A stretch of 64,000 nt of DNA from CAXXOK01 sp963675655. Lineage in GTDB: Bacteria; Bacillota; Clostridia; Christensenellales; Aristaeellaceae. Positions 25,750-34,889 of this stretch are shown here, one piece after another; the first letter of the stretch is position 1; each line of letters begins with the position of its first letter. Both the position numbers and the translations under genes were made by a program. Under the pieces are notes generated by a model. The model was not told the DNA's origin. It made no database searches and saw only the letters and a list, made by a program, of their open reading frames with translations. Location of the stretch: positions 682,001 through 746,000 of the forward strand of contig OY776489.1 of assembly GCA_963675655.1 (NCBI GenBank), in the 5' to 3' direction.

Positions 25750-27375
25750 TTATTGATCCTTTTCGTAAAGCACACCGACCGTATTCCCATAGCTGGTGAT
25801 TTTGGATAAAACATGATACCCAACCGGGGGGGCTTTTACGCCAAACACATTTACATAAGTAGAGTTATAATACAGATACTCGTCATCCGTATTTGTTGTT
25901 ATCTCCAGTTTATGATAAATTTTATCCGGCAATTTCATTGCCCCGATTGTAATATCATTAAAATAGCAGCCGACTGTCAGTTTACCCGGTTGCTCTTTAC
26001 GCAGATTATATAAGCGGATAAAGGCTCCCGAATCGCTTTCGTTCCAATAATCCAACTCCATGGTATATTGGGCGTCCCGCTGCTGTAAAGCATTCAGATA
26101 CGCATATTGAAAGGGATGGTTTTCCGCCACGCCAATGGCCGTTCCGCCAAAGCACACACATAAAGCCGCAATCAATACAGGTGTAAGCACGCGCGACATA
26201 CGGGCTTTTCGTACAGCATCCCATACGCTTTGCAGCCCATACCCCGCAAGAATAACGATACCGGCATACATAAAGTAAAAATGCCGCCATCCATTGTACA
26301 CCAACGGGTGTAGGAAAACCGCAATCGCCATGGGTATAATCCACAGTAAAGAAAATACCAGCAGAAAAACATTCCGATTTTCCTTAAAGAAAAGCAAACG
26401 CTCGGTAAACAGCGAACGGATTACTTTCACTTGTCCGTAAAACGTAAGTGCAAGCGTATATAAGGGTACCGTAACCAGCACATAGTATGGAATATAGTAC
26501 CAGGGCAGCGGCGTTTCGCCCCCAATATCCCAAAATGTCGCGCCGCGAAAAATAACAATTCCATAGTACCGTGAAAAGTGAGACGCATTCGTCATCAGGT
26601 ATTGTATGAAGCCAACCGGATCATCCCATGCTGCGGGAGTCAACAGGAAGTAGAAGCAGATAAAGCTGCATACTGTGATAAGCGCGATTCCCGCCATTTT
26701 CAAATTCCATTGACGGCGGAGTGTAATCGCCAGAACAAGCGCTAACCCTATCAACCCCCAGGGCAACACGCCGGCGATTTTCATATTTGTGGCCATCGCA
26801 CCAAAAAAAGAAAATAAAAGTCCTTTCAAAAATCCCGGCGACTGAAAAAGCCGAATTCCAAGCCAAACCGTGAGTAAAACCAGACAAAGCAGAATTACAT
26901 CCTTGTTGTTATAATGTCCTTCCGCAAAAAAACGGGGAGCGAGATATAACAACAACGTACCCAGCGCCGCCATTATCCGTGTAGATCGCATCGCCCTGAG
27001 TATTGCATATATCGAAATGCACCCAACCATAAACCACGCCCAGGTTAAGACGCTCCAAACATAAGAGAGCTGCCTTGGATTATCCTCCAAAGCCGGCAGC
27101 ACAACCGCCAGCGGATAATACGCCGCGATTCCATGATCCTTCTCGATGGAGTTGGATATTCTGGTTGCGCCTAACGTCGTAAAACCATTTACAGCATCGT
27201 TGCTTATCCGAAGCGCATATTCCTTAATGTTCGACTTGAGAATAGAAATTTCCACATATTCGTCAAAAGGAGCGCCGTAGTCCCGTATTGTCGCAAAACC
27301 AACAACGGATAATATAATGAAAAACAAAAAAATCAAGACAATTGGTTTCAACCGTACGTTCCGTAATGGTTTCAT
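25750..27375 (-). CDS. GT-C-type membrane protein, GT39-like glycosyltransferase
   Basis: A 541-residue membrane protein with about ten to twelve helices. The first extracytoplasmic loop contains GAPFDEYVEIS, with the Asp-Glu pair expected for the catalytic and metal-binding acid of GT-C enzymes, and LAPRFFAEGHYNNKD follows, resembling the PMT/GT39 pattern. A soluble domain of about 120 residues ends the protein. ATG 27375 has AGGAGG. It is convergent with the GT-C gene at 24118 and unlike it in sequence. The donor and acceptor cannot be inferred; a cell-envelope role is likely. Confidence 0.6.
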   Translation of the reverse strand: MKPLRNVRLKPIVLIFLFFIILSVVGFATIRDYGAPFDEYVEISILKSNIKEYALRISNDAVNGFTTLGATRISNSIEKDHGIAAYYPLAVVLPALEDNPRQLSYVWSVLTWAWFMVGCISIYAILRAMRSTRIMAALGTLLLYLAPRFFAEGHYNNKDVILLCLVLLTVWLGIRLFQSPGFLKGLLFSFFGAMATNMKIAGVLPWGLIGLALVLAITLRRQWNLKMAGIALITVCSFICFYFLLTPAAWDDPVGFIQYLMTNASHFSRYYGIVIFRGATFWDIGGETPLPWYYIPYYVLVTVPLYTLALTFYGQVKVIRSLFTERLLFFKENRNVFLLVFSLLWIIPMAIAVFLHPLVYNGWRHFYFMYAGIVILAGYGLQSVWDAVRKARMSRVLTPVLIAALCVCFGGTAIGVAENHPFQYAYLNALQQRDAQYTMELDYWNESDSGAFIRLYNLRKEQPGKLTVGCYFNDITIGAMKLPDKIYHKLEITTNTDDEYLYYNSTYVNVFGVKAPPVGYHVLSKITSYGNTVGVLYEKDQ

Positions 27376-27576
27376 CTGTTCCTCCTGTGTCAAGCTGCGC
27401 CAATCGGGTTTCACCGGCAGCAGATTTGCTATGCACATTTATTTTAACGCCGGCCTCTCTTTTTCCTTCTCCAGGCGTTTTTTCCTATACGTCTTTCCCA
27501 GATGGCTTATCTTCTTGTTGATCATAAGCATATATGAATGTAACGAATATAAGGTTTCGTCTTCAACCGATTCCCG

Positions 27577-28281
27577 CTATTCCTCCGCCTCTACCCGCTC
27601 TTTTTCCGTACGGTTCTGGTTTAAAATGCACTGGGAGATCGCAGAAATTTTGCCGTAAACCACCATTTTATCCCCCTGCAGTATCATCGTTTCCGCCGTG
27701 GGAAAATCCAGCGTCTCCGCACCCCGGTCGATTTTGAGGATTTGGATGTATTTTTCCTTCAGGCTGGCTTCCCGCAGGGTCTTGTTGCAGAGCGGGCTTT
27801 TTTCGTCGATAATCAGCTCATAAATGCTGAATTCCGGGCTAAGATTCAGGATTTTATCAATCTTGTGCCCGCGGGAGTTTTTCATGCTTTTAGACAGCCA
27901 TTTTTCCGCCACGCGGTCAAAACGGCCCAGCATATATTTGCTTTTAGACACCAGCGAGATTAAAGCAAACACGGCGATGATCGCTAAAAACATCTCCAGC
28001 GTGCTTTTCTGGTCGTTGCTGAACACCTCAAACAACATGCTGATCAGCGTTGCCTGCGATACATAGCTGATAATCATCAGCACGCTTGCAATTTTCCGGC
28101 GCGTGGGGTGCTGCACGATCAACTCGGATTCGCGGGTGGTAAACCCGGTATGCGTCAGGATGGAAATTACCTGAAACCGCGCCTTGTTCAGCTCCAGCCC
28201 TGTCAGCTTGAGCAATATGGAAAGCAGTTCCACCAATAGCCACAAGGCGGCAAAGAAAAAGCCGAAGATAACAAAACTCAT
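27577..28281 (-). CDS. Membrane protein with C-terminal TrkA-C (RCK_C) domain
   Basis: A 234-residue protein. Three hydrophobic segments occupy residues 1-105 (FVIFGFFFAALWLLVELLSIL, SVLMIISYVSQATLISMLF, MFLAIIAVFALISLV). Residues 150-225 form a TrkA-C domain (FSIYELIIDEKSPLCNKTLREA, then ETMILQGDKMVVYGK), which binds small ligands such as cyclic dinucleotides in other proteins. There is no pore or NAD-binding domain, so it is not a complete Trk or RCK channel. Its ribosome site is weak (GAAAG). An inverted repeat lies directly upstream. Confidence 0.75.
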   Translation of the reverse strand: MSFVIFGFFFAALWLLVELLSILLKLTGLELNKARFQVISILTHTGFTTRESELIVQHPTRRKIASVLMIISYVSQATLISMLFEVFSNDQKSTLEMFLAIIAVFALISLVSKSKYMLGRFDRVAEKWLSKSMKNSRGHKIDKILNLSPEFSIYELIIDEKSPLCNKTLREASLKEKYIQILKIDRGAETLDFPTAETMILQGDKMVVYGKISAISQCILNQNRTEKERVEAEE

Positions 28282-28291
28282 TTTCTTTCGG

Positions 28292-28308
28292 GTATGACGG
28301 CGTCATAC
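28292..28308. promoter_or_regulatory. Operator-like inverted repeat before the TrkA-C gene
   Basis: GTATGACG and CGTCATAC around one central base, 11 bases upstream of the start codon. It could bind a regulator or form a hairpin that hides the ribosome site. Confidence 0.45.
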
Positions 28309-28384
28309 ATTCCTTCCTAAAGGTTCTACTATTTTAAAGAGGAATCGGCTGCGCTGCAGGTGAAACAACCGTACGCACCTGCGG

Positions 28385-28813
28385 CTATCCCTTCTTGGCG
28401 ATGGATGGTTTGTCCGCCGGGTTTTGCTGGTGAATTTTCTCCGTGCCCGCCTCCAGCGCCGTTTTGTAATACCAGCATTTATGGTCGATCAAATCCATCA
28501 TCTTCTGCAAAGCGTCCATCTGTGCCTGTACAATTTTCTTGCGTTCCACAAAAACCTGATATCGCTGCTCCAGCGTTTCATCGCCCTCCTGCGCCCACTG
28601 CGTGAATTGACGGATTTCCCGAATGGACATGCCGGTATTTTTCAGGCATTCGATGATGCGCAGCATCATAATATCCACATCCGAAAAAACACGGTACCCC
28701 GAGTCCTTGCGGCCTACAAACGGCAGCAAACCTTCTTTATCATAATACCGCAGGGTCGTTACAGGCAGATCCACCATGTGCGCCGCTTCCTTAATGGTAT
28801 ACGCCAACTCCAT
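28385..28813 (-). CDS. MerR-family transcriptional regulator
   Basis: A 142-residue regulator. Residues 1-70 form the MerR winged helix-turn-helix (YTIKEAAHMVDLPVTTLRYYD and GYRVFSDVDIMMLRIIECL); a coiled-coil dimerisation helix follows at about residues 80-120. There is no cysteine cluster for metal binding, so it resembles the general stress or drug-type subgroup (YyaN/AdhR-like, ending DHKCWYYKTALEAGTE). ATG 28813 follows GGGAGG. A matching palindrome lies upstream at 28860-28875, suggesting autoregulation. Confidence 0.85.
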   Translation of the reverse strand: MELAYTIKEAAHMVDLPVTTLRYYDKEGLLPFVGRKDSGYRVFSDVDIMMLRIIECLKNTGMSIREIRQFTQWAQEGDETLEQRYQVFVERKKIVQAQMDALQKMMDLIDHKCWYYKTALEAGTEKIHQQNPADKPSIAKKG

Positions 28814-28859
28814 CGCCTCCCACGCAGAAATCGCCACACAGCGCCCAAGCCCTTTTACA

Positions 28860-28875
28860 TTAAAGTATACTCCAA
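28860..28875. promoter_or_regulatory. MerR-type operator
   Basis: TTAAAGTATACTCCAA, a near-palindrome centred on GTATAC, 47 bases upstream of the MerR start. The minus strand reads TTGGAGTATACTTTAA, close to the known operators of this family, which lie in long promoter spacers. Confidence 0.55.
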
Positions 28876-29002
28876 TGTTACACCTTTTCTGGGCAGGTGA
28901 CAAGTCATCCGGCCCTTTCCCAAGCAAAAAGCCGCGCCCGTCTCCCCGCAGGGAAACCGACGCGGTATTGGGAATGTTCCAAATACGATTGTAGCTTCGG
29001 TG

Positions 29003-31189
29003 TTACGATGCCGCCTGCACAATCCGATCCACCACCAGCTGGCGGAATTCTGGCGACAGCGTGATGAAATATGCGGTAAAGCCCGTCACCCGCACCACCA
29101 GATCCGGGTATAATTCCGGGTTTTGATGCGCAGCACGGATGGTATCGGCATTGACGATGTTCACGTTAATCAGCGTTCCTCCGCGGTTCAAATGCGTACG
29201 CAGCAGGGCGATCACCTTGTCTACACCGCCTTCTTCGGCAGTAATGCCAGGGTCCAACTCCATCTGGAAGGGGCTGGTATTGCCCATGCCGCACTGCGCG
29301 GCGAGTATCGCCTCGCTCAGCGTGGTCATGGCGCCGTTGGGTACGTTGCCCGGCATGGGGTTTGCGCCATGGTTGATTTGCGTACCCGCCTTGCGGCCGT
29401 CGGGCGTTGCCCCGACAATTTTACCAAATAAAATGGTCTTGCTCCAGCTGAATAACGCCGGTATAAAGATTTCGCCTTCCTTTGCGGGCTGCGCGACCAC
29501 GGCGTCGGCAAACTGTTTTGTCAGCTTGCGTACCCACTGTTCTCCCAGCGAGTCCCATTGTCCGTACTTGGGCGCGCTTTTAAGCACCGCCTGAATATAG
29601 GGGCCATCCGGCGCTTCGTAATTGGTGCTAAGCGCCTGCTCCACCTGCGCCCATGTCAAGCGTTTCTCGGTTTCCACACAGGTTTCCAGCGCGGCGAAGC
29701 TATCCGCCGCCACCGCAATGCCGGAGCCTTCCACGCCAATATTGTAATACTGCATGCTGTGGTCGGAAGCATCGCGCCCTTTTTCAATCGGCCCCACCGT
29801 CATGAGGTTTAAAAACAACTCCGGGTTGTTTTCGTGGTTGCGGCGCAGGTGCATATCGGTCGTATCCGCCACCAGCTGCAAAACTATGCCCATATGTCGT
29901 TTGTAAAGAGCATAAAGCCTTGCCACGCTGCGCTCGCCGGATAAAAACATTTCCGTCAGCGCCACTGTAAACACCTTGGCCATGTTCACTTTAATGCTGT
30001 CGTTTAACGGATATTCCAGCCCCGGTATCGCCATCCAGTTACAGCCTACGGCAATGCGCTTACGTGCCAGCTCCCGCGAAAAGCCACGGCGGACGAATCC
30101 ATCCACCAGCGACTGATCGCCCGAAAAGCGCGGCCAGCCGTTTTGGTGTTCAAACAGCAGTTCCACGCAACGGCGGAAAAAATCCTCCGGCAGGCCATCG
30201 TGCACGCGCACGGTCAGGTTAGCAGCCACGTTCAACCGGTCTGCCGCCTCCAGAATCAGCCACGAAACACGGCTGACCATGTCGCGGCCGTCCTCGTCCG
30301 GCCCGCCAAGCTGATAGTACTTCGTATCGCTCATCAACAGTCCGCTGATGTAAAACACCGCATCCTCATCGTCTATCCGCCCCGCCGCAACATCCCGCTC
30401 GTAATACGGGCGTAAAAGCTCGTCCAGCTGTCCGCCCGCGCCCTCACGGTTAAAGCTGCGGCCGAAAATGTTGTACCAGCTAATCAGCTGGCATGCCTCG
30501 CGAAGGGTTGTGGGCGTACCTATCAACACCGCTTCGTTTGCCAGCAGCATGTTTTGCAGGTTTTCTTTGCGGTAAGGGTCAACTTCGGTTCCAGCTTTTT
30601 CCCGGATACAATCTATGGTGCGCTCCATCCAGCCGATGCACGTATCCAGAAACAGCTTTTCCGCCTGATAAAAATCCCGCTGTTCCTGCGTTTGGTTATT
30701 TATGCGCGCGTAATGCTCTACTTTATCCCGCAGGCCGCCCCAGCCCAGCGAAAGCGCAATGCGCGCATCGCCGCACAGGTGGTGCATCTGCCCCAGTCCA
30801 TGGTCCAGCCCGTAACGGTCGATCTGCGCCTGATAGGGGCTTACATCCCAGTTTTCGTGCCAGCGCAGTTTGCGGAATTTTTGCAGGATGCGATAAAAAT
30901 TACCCGCCATAGCGCTATACGGTACCACTACCGGCGGAAAACTCGCCACCATGTCCCGGTAATTTTCCGACCAGCCTTTGTAGCCGTGAAAATCGCCGTT
31001 GGGCGTATCGCCTTTCGGCTTCCAATGGTAATCCTCCGGCGGAACGAGAAAGTGATAATCGTCCTCATCCGTAGACCCAAACCGCGCTATTTTTTTACGG
31101 GTTTCGGCAATTTTATCTGCACGCAGCTGTCGAATCCAGCCGGTATATAAAGTGCGTTTTTCTTCTAATGTCATGGTTTTCAGGCTCAC
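29003..31189 (-). CDS. Glycyl radical enzyme with unusual GCNW active-site motif
   Basis: A 728-residue member of the pyruvate formate-lyase/diol dehydratase superfamily, oxygen-sensitive and cytoplasmic. The radical glycine is Gly703 in RVTGFTAYF near the C-terminus. The thiyl cysteine is Cys383 in KRIAVGCNWMAIPG. Most known dehydratases, decarboxylases and C-S lyases have GCVE there, and the glutamate two residues later acts as base; here that residue is Trp385. Pyruvate formate-lyase has CC and benzylsuccinate synthase has CMS, so this is a third variant and its reaction cannot be assigned. The start is GTG 31189, six bases after AGGAGGG. Its activase is 11 bases upstream in the same operon. 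Confidence 0.9.
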   Translation of the reverse strand: MSLKTMTLEEKRTLYTGWIRQLRADKIAETRKKIARFGSTDEDDYHFLVPPEDYHWKPKGDTPNGDFHGYKGWSENYRDMVASFPPVVVPYSAMAGNFYRILQKFRKLRWHENWDVSPYQAQIDRYGLDHGLGQMHHLCGDARIALSLGWGGLRDKVEHYARINNQTQEQRDFYQAEKLFLDTCIGWMERTIDCIREKAGTEVDPYRKENLQNMLLANEAVLIGTPTTLREACQLISWYNIFGRSFNREGAGGQLDELLRPYYERDVAAGRIDDEDAVFYISGLLMSDTKYYQLGGPDEDGRDMVSRVSWLILEAADRLNVAANLTVRVHDGLPEDFFRRCVELLFEHQNGWPRFSGDQSLVDGFVRRGFSRELARKRIAVGCNWMAIPGLEYPLNDSIKVNMAKVFTVALTEMFLSGERSVARLYALYKRHMGIVLQLVADTTDMHLRRNHENNPELFLNLMTVGPIEKGRDASDHSMQYYNIGVEGSGIAVAADSFAALETCVETEKRLTWAQVEQALSTNYEAPDGPYIQAVLKSAPKYGQWDSLGEQWVRKLTKQFADAVVAQPAKEGEIFIPALFSWSKTILFGKIVGATPDGRKAGTQINHGANPMPGNVPNGAMTTLSEAILAAQCGMGNTSPFQMELDPGITAEEGGVDKVIALLRTHLNRGGTLINVNIVNADTIRAAHQNPELYPDLVVRVTGFTAYFITLSPEFRQLVVDRIVQAAS

Positions 31190-31200
31190 GCAAATCCCTC

Positions 31201-32010
31201 CTATCGGCAGCGCACAGGGATGCCGTATCCACTCGCGGCGGCGGCCAGCAAAGCCAGTTCGTCCTTATCAAGGGGCTTTGCTCCGTGCAGCGCGTACTCC
31301 ATGCCAAGGGCGGTATATTTCGGCTCGCCAAGCGGGTTATAGTTCAGCAGTTCGTATGCCCGCACATTGCCAAGCGACGCGGCAAACGCCGCAATCGCCG
31401 CCACATTCTCCGCCGTCGCCGTTATGCCCGGAATCAACGGGGTATGGATTTCCGCAGGCACATCGGCCTTGGCCAGCCTGCGGGCGTTTGCCAGCATGCT
31501 TTGGTTGGATACGCCCGTATATTTCCGGTGCAATCCGTCGTCCATCAGTTTCACATCGTAATACACAACATCCAGGTACGGCAGCAGCCGTTCCATCCGC
31601 TCAAACGGCAGGGAAAGGTTGGTTTCGATCGCCGTATGGATGCCCGCCGCTTTGCATAGCGCCAGCAGCTGCGCGCAAAAATCCGCTTGCAACAGCGGTT
31701 CGCCGCCAGAGAGGGTTACGCCGCCGCCCGACGCCTGATAGTACGGCAAGTCGGACGCAAGCTCCGTAAACACCGCCTCGGGCGTGGTTTCGCGCCCAAG
31801 CGTAACCCGCGCGCCCGTCGGGCAGGCGTCGCAATGCCCGCAGTGGATACATTTTCCCGGGTAATACGCCTGCTGGGGTTCCATATGCAGGGTTTCGGGG
31901 TTGTGGCACCAGGGGCAGCGCATGTTGCAGCCTTTTAAAAACACGGTTGTGCGGATGCCATCGCCATCCGTAAGGCTGAATTTCTGTATGTCGGTAATGA
32001 TGCCGTTCAT
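31201..32010 (-). CDS. Glycyl radical enzyme activating enzyme, radical SAM
   Basis: A 269-residue radical SAM protein that installs the glycyl radical. CNMRCPWCHNPE holds the CxxxCxxC cluster. A ferredoxin-like insert with a single CIHCGHCDACPTGA motif gives one auxiliary cluster motif, fewer than the two common in dehydratase activases. GGVTLSGGEPLLQ is the SAM-binding GGE motif. ATG 32010 is favoured over ATG 32016 because AAAGGAC would be too close to the latter. It sits between the cupin and the glycyl radical enzyme and serves the latter. Confidence 0.93.
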   Translation of the reverse strand: MNGIITDIQKFSLTDGDGIRTTVFLKGCNMRCPWCHNPETLHMEPQQAYYPGKCIHCGHCDACPTGARVTLGRETTPEAVFTELASDLPYYQASGGGVTLSGGEPLLQADFCAQLLALCKAAGIHTAIETNLSLPFERMERLLPYLDVVYYDVKLMDDGLHRKYTGVSNQSMLANARRLAKADVPAEIHTPLIPGITATAENVAAIAAFAASLGNVRAYELLNYNPLGEPKYTALGMEYALHGAKPLDKDELALLAAAASGYGIPVRCR

Positions 32011-32025
32011 GTCCATCGTCCTTTA

Positions 32026-32460
32026 TCATCCCTTGTGGGGAGCCGAGTTTCCCGTGCTGCCGCGCTGCCAAACAGGCAGGCTGTCCGCCGGCACGGCTAT
32101 TTTGGGGGAGTTGGCGGGGGAGGTATCGTCGTTTTCCACAACCAAAACGGATGTCCCCTCCCCCGTCTCCACGGCATGCCATACGCCCTGACGCACGTTA
32201 TACACCTTACCGGCTTCCAGCGGCACTACGGTAATATGGCCCGCGTGCTTCGCATCGCCATCGGCAACGTACAGGGCGGCTTCGCCTTTAAGCAGTACAA
32301 ACACCTCATCCGTCAACACATGCCGTTCCAGCTGCGTCAGGTTTTCACGGCGGAAACGGGCGTGGGTATTGAGCAGCGCTACACGCCACGCGCCAAAGGC
32401 GCAGAGCGGCGCGTAGTTTTCCCCTTTGTGCTCCAGAATCTGCAAATACCGTTCGTCCAT
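32026..32460 (-). CDS. Cupin-domain protein in the glycyl radical operon
   Basis: A 144-residue single cupin. It has LTQLERHVLTDEVFVLLKGEAALYVAD in parts resembling motif 1, with His and Glu, and a second motif around YNVRQGVWHAVETGEG with a histidine. The last 30 residues are loosely structured. The fold is common in sugar isomerases and small sensor proteins; no family is recognised. ATG 32460 has GGAGGG. It overlaps no gene and sits 17 bases after a Gfo/Idh/MocA gene. Confidence 0.7.
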   Translation of the reverse strand: MDERYLQILEHKGENYAPLCAFGAWRVALLNTHARFRRENLTQLERHVLTDEVFVLLKGEAALYVADGDAKHAGHITVVPLEAGKVYNVRQGVWHAVETGEGTSVLVVENDDTSPANSPKIAVPADSLPVWQRGSTGNSAPHKG

Positions 32461-32477
32461 TCCGCTTACCCTCCGCA

Positions 32478-33590
32478 TTACCCGATTTGCCAGTGAATAT
32501 TACGTACCAGTTCCATCCTGCCGCTGTCCGCAGAGCGCAGCCCCGCATCCAAAATGGCGAGCGCCTTCATGTTAAACTCCGGCAGAGCCGTAAAGTGCAG
32601 TGGCTTCCCCGTATCCCGGTGGTGCACATACGCGCTGGCAACATCCCTCAGCTGCGGGGGCAGGGGTGCATTCTCAATCTCTTCCACGGTGTTATCCTCA
32701 TGGTATAAAAGCACCTTACCGGTTTTATAGTCCCCCACAATGGCGCCGTGCTCGCCATATACGATCGGGCTTTTAAACGTGTGGTTCACGGTGGTCCATG
32801 TCCCTTCCAGTACGGCGTAACAGCTGGGGAAACGCACAAACATGGCGCTGTTGTCCTCGGCGTCGCCCATCAAGGTCAGGCTGTTCAGTCGCATACCAGA
32901 GGCGGCGGTCGCTTCTTCGCCCGCATACCACGCGCCCAGCACGCTGCCGTAGCAGCAATAATCCGCCATCGCCCCGCCGCCGCACGCGTGCTGGTGCCAC
33001 CATGTCGCCGCTTTATCCACCTCGCTCATGGGTTCGGCTGTCTGCTCGATCTTATGCTTCGCACCGCGCCCCAGCGGGCCGGTATGCCCCATGCGGGTTT
33101 TAATTTCAATCACTTTGCCGATATCCCCGCGGTCGATCATGGTTTTGATCATCTGCATACCCGCGTTCCAGGTAACCGGCCAGTTCACCATCAGCAGCGT
33201 ACCGTGCGCCTCGGCCGCCCGTGCCATGCGCAGGCCGTCCGCCAGCGTTGTCGCCATCGGCTTTTCGATGCTTACGCCGATGCCCAGCGCGGCGCAGTAT
33301 TCTGTAATTTCCACATGATAGCAGTTTTCGCTGTTCACCACGCACAGGTCGGGTTTCAGCGCGGCCAGCATCGCTTTCCAATCCGTATGGACCGGGATGC
33401 CGAATTTTTCGCTGCAATATTTAATATTCCATTCCCGCGTGTACGGCGCTCCGTGCCGTATTTCCGGGTGGATCGGCGGCACATCGGCGCAGCCAACCAG
33501 TTCGATTTGCGGATGCTCGGCAAAATGCGCCGCTACATCGTTAATGTGTACATGGGCAAACCCCACGATGCAAACACGGTAGATATTCAT
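32478..33590 (-). CDS. Gfo/Idh/MocA-family oxidoreductase A
   Basis: A 370-residue NAD(P)-dependent dehydrogenase. The Rossmann motif is VCIVGFAHVHINDVAAHF, which has an unusual AHVH where GxGxxG is common. VSIEKPMATTLADG contains the EKP catalytic lysine, and WWHQHACGGGAMADYCCYG resembles the DxGxH-like active-site region with histidine replaced. It probably oxidises a cyclic sugar or inositol derivative. Its start overlaps the stop of the preceding dehydrogenase by four bases (ATGA). Confidence 0.85.
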   Translation of the reverse strand: MNIYRVCIVGFAHVHINDVAAHFAEHPQIELVGCADVPPIHPEIRHGAPYTREWNIKYCSEKFGIPVHTDWKAMLAALKPDLCVVNSENCYHVEITEYCAALGIGVSIEKPMATTLADGLRMARAAEAHGTLLMVNWPVTWNAGMQMIKTMIDRGDIGKVIEIKTRMGHTGPLGRGAKHKIEQTAEPMSEVDKAATWWHQHACGGGAMADYCCYGSVLGAWYAGEEATAASGMRLNSLTLMGDAEDNSAMFVRFPSCYAVLEGTWTTVNHTFKSPIVYGEHGAIVGDYKTGKVLLYHEDNTVEEIENAPLPPQLRDVASAYVHHRDTGKPLHFTALPEFNMKALAILDAGLRSADSGRMELVRNIHWQIG

Positions 33591-34714
33591 GCCTGGTACC
33601 CCTCCAATTCATCGGTACGAACTTCGCGGTTTTCTGCCGAGGAGCGGTAAAACGCCTCGATAGCGGCCACCACGTTCAGCGTCTCTTCCGGCTTCACACG
33701 CGGTTCTTCCTTGCCTTCCAGCACGTTATACACATGCTCGTACATGTAGTAATGCGCATCGAACGGTCTGCCCACATACGGGCGGTTATCAAAATACTTG
33801 AGCTTTGTCTCGCCCTGATAGCCCCCCACATTGCGGTACAGGGTCATCTCTTCCACATCCAGCCCGCCCTGATCGCCGCTGATGGCAATGTGCTTGGCTG
33901 TGGGCTGGAACAGCGCCCATGTAAACTTGAAATTAAGGCCAAAATTGCCCGCCAGCCGCATGGTGCCGACTGCACAATCCTCCACACTGAATTCCTCTGC
34001 CGCATAAGGGCGCGGAGTGAAGGTGCCCGCGTACGCGCCGCTTTCTTTAATAGAAAGCAGCACGTCCTCCCCTTTTTTCGCCAGCACATCAAACGCCTTG
34101 CCGGATACGGCTTCCACGCGGGGGTTGCCCGTCATCCACAAAAGCGAATCCAGAAAATGCACGCCCAAATCGCAGAACGGGCCGCCGCCGTTTTCCTGCT
34201 TCATGTGGAACATGCCCCACGTGGGGATGCCGTAGCGGCGCACAAAGCTCAAATCCGCAAAGTACGGCCTGCCCAGCAGCCCCTTGCGCACTACATCGCC
34301 GGCAAAATCCATATCCGCGCTCCAGCGGCGGGACTGGCAGGGAAACAGCAGCTTACCCTGCTGCTTTGCCACGGCAAACATTTCTTTGGCTTCCTTGTAG
34401 GAAAGCGAAAGCGGCTTTTCGCACATTACGTTCGCGCCCGCTTGCAGTGCGGGGATAGCCCAGTTGTGGTGGCAATTGGGCGTGCACACGCTCACCCAAT
34501 CCGGCGATAGCTCATCCAGCATTTTTTGCGGATCGCCGTACCATGCGGGGATATGATAACGCTGCGCCGTTTCCCGCGCAGCTTCGGGGCGGATATCCGC
34601 AACGGCCACCACCTCTACCATGCCCTTTTCCCGCAGCGGCGCCAGCGCCGGCAGGTGTGCGGCGTTACAGATCATCCCGTTACCGATTAACGCAAGGCGA
34701 TATTTTTTACCCAT
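33587..34714 (-). CDS. Gfo/Idh/MocA-family oxidoreductase B
   Basis: A 375-residue dehydrogenase. ALIGNGMICNAAHLPAL is the dinucleotide fold, VMCEKPLSLSYKE has the EKP lysine, and GGGPFCDLGVHFLDSLLWMTG contains the classic DxGxH active site. ATG 34714, with GGAGGG eight bases before, is used in preference to a TTG just upstream. It is the first gene of the operon leading to the glycyl radical enzyme, transcribed from 34749-34777 and divergent from the regulator at 34890. Confidence 0.88.
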   Translation of the reverse strand: MGKKYRLALIGNGMICNAAHLPALAPLREKGMVEVVAVADIRPEAARETAQRYHIPAWYGDPQKMLDELSPDWVSVCTPNCHHNWAIPALQAGANVMCEKPLSLSYKEAKEMFAVAKQQGKLLFPCQSRRWSADMDFAGDVVRKGLLGRPYFADLSFVRRYGIPTWGMFHMKQENGGGPFCDLGVHFLDSLLWMTGNPRVEAVSGKAFDVLAKKGEDVLLSIKESGAYAGTFTPRPYAAEEFSVEDCAVGTMRLAGNFGLNFKFTWALFQPTAKHIAISGDQGGLDVEEMTLYRNVGGYQGETKLKYFDNRPYVGRPFDAHYYMYEHVYNVLEGKEEPRVKPEETLNVVAAIEAFYRSSAENREVRTDELEGYQA

Positions 34715-34748
34715 CAAAATCCCTCCAAAAGCGTTCTCATTTGCTTAC

Positions 34749-34777
34749 AGCATAAGCGCCCCGGCACTCCCCGGCAA
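34749..34777 (-). promoter_or_regulatory. Promoter of the glycyl radical operon
   Basis: Minus strand TTGCCG (34777-34772), a 17-base spacer and TATGCT (34754-34749), 35 bases before the first start codon. Confidence 0.6.
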
Positions 34778-34813
34778 TACGAAGACCCTTGCGGGTGAAT
34801 ACGCAATTTGATA

Positions 34814-34842
34814 TTGCACACACGTATAAAAGGTGATAAAAT
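34814..34842 (+). promoter_or_regulatory. Promoter of the regulator at 34890
   Basis: TTGCAC (34814-34819), a 17-base spacer and TAAAAT (34837-34842). The stretch TTGATATTGCACA resembles TTGATTTATTGCACA in front of the paralogous regulator at 51308, a possible autoregulatory element. Confidence 0.5.
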
Positions 34843-34889
34843 TATAAGTTACTATTTGATTTAATAAGCATACAGGGAGGCGAAAGCGA

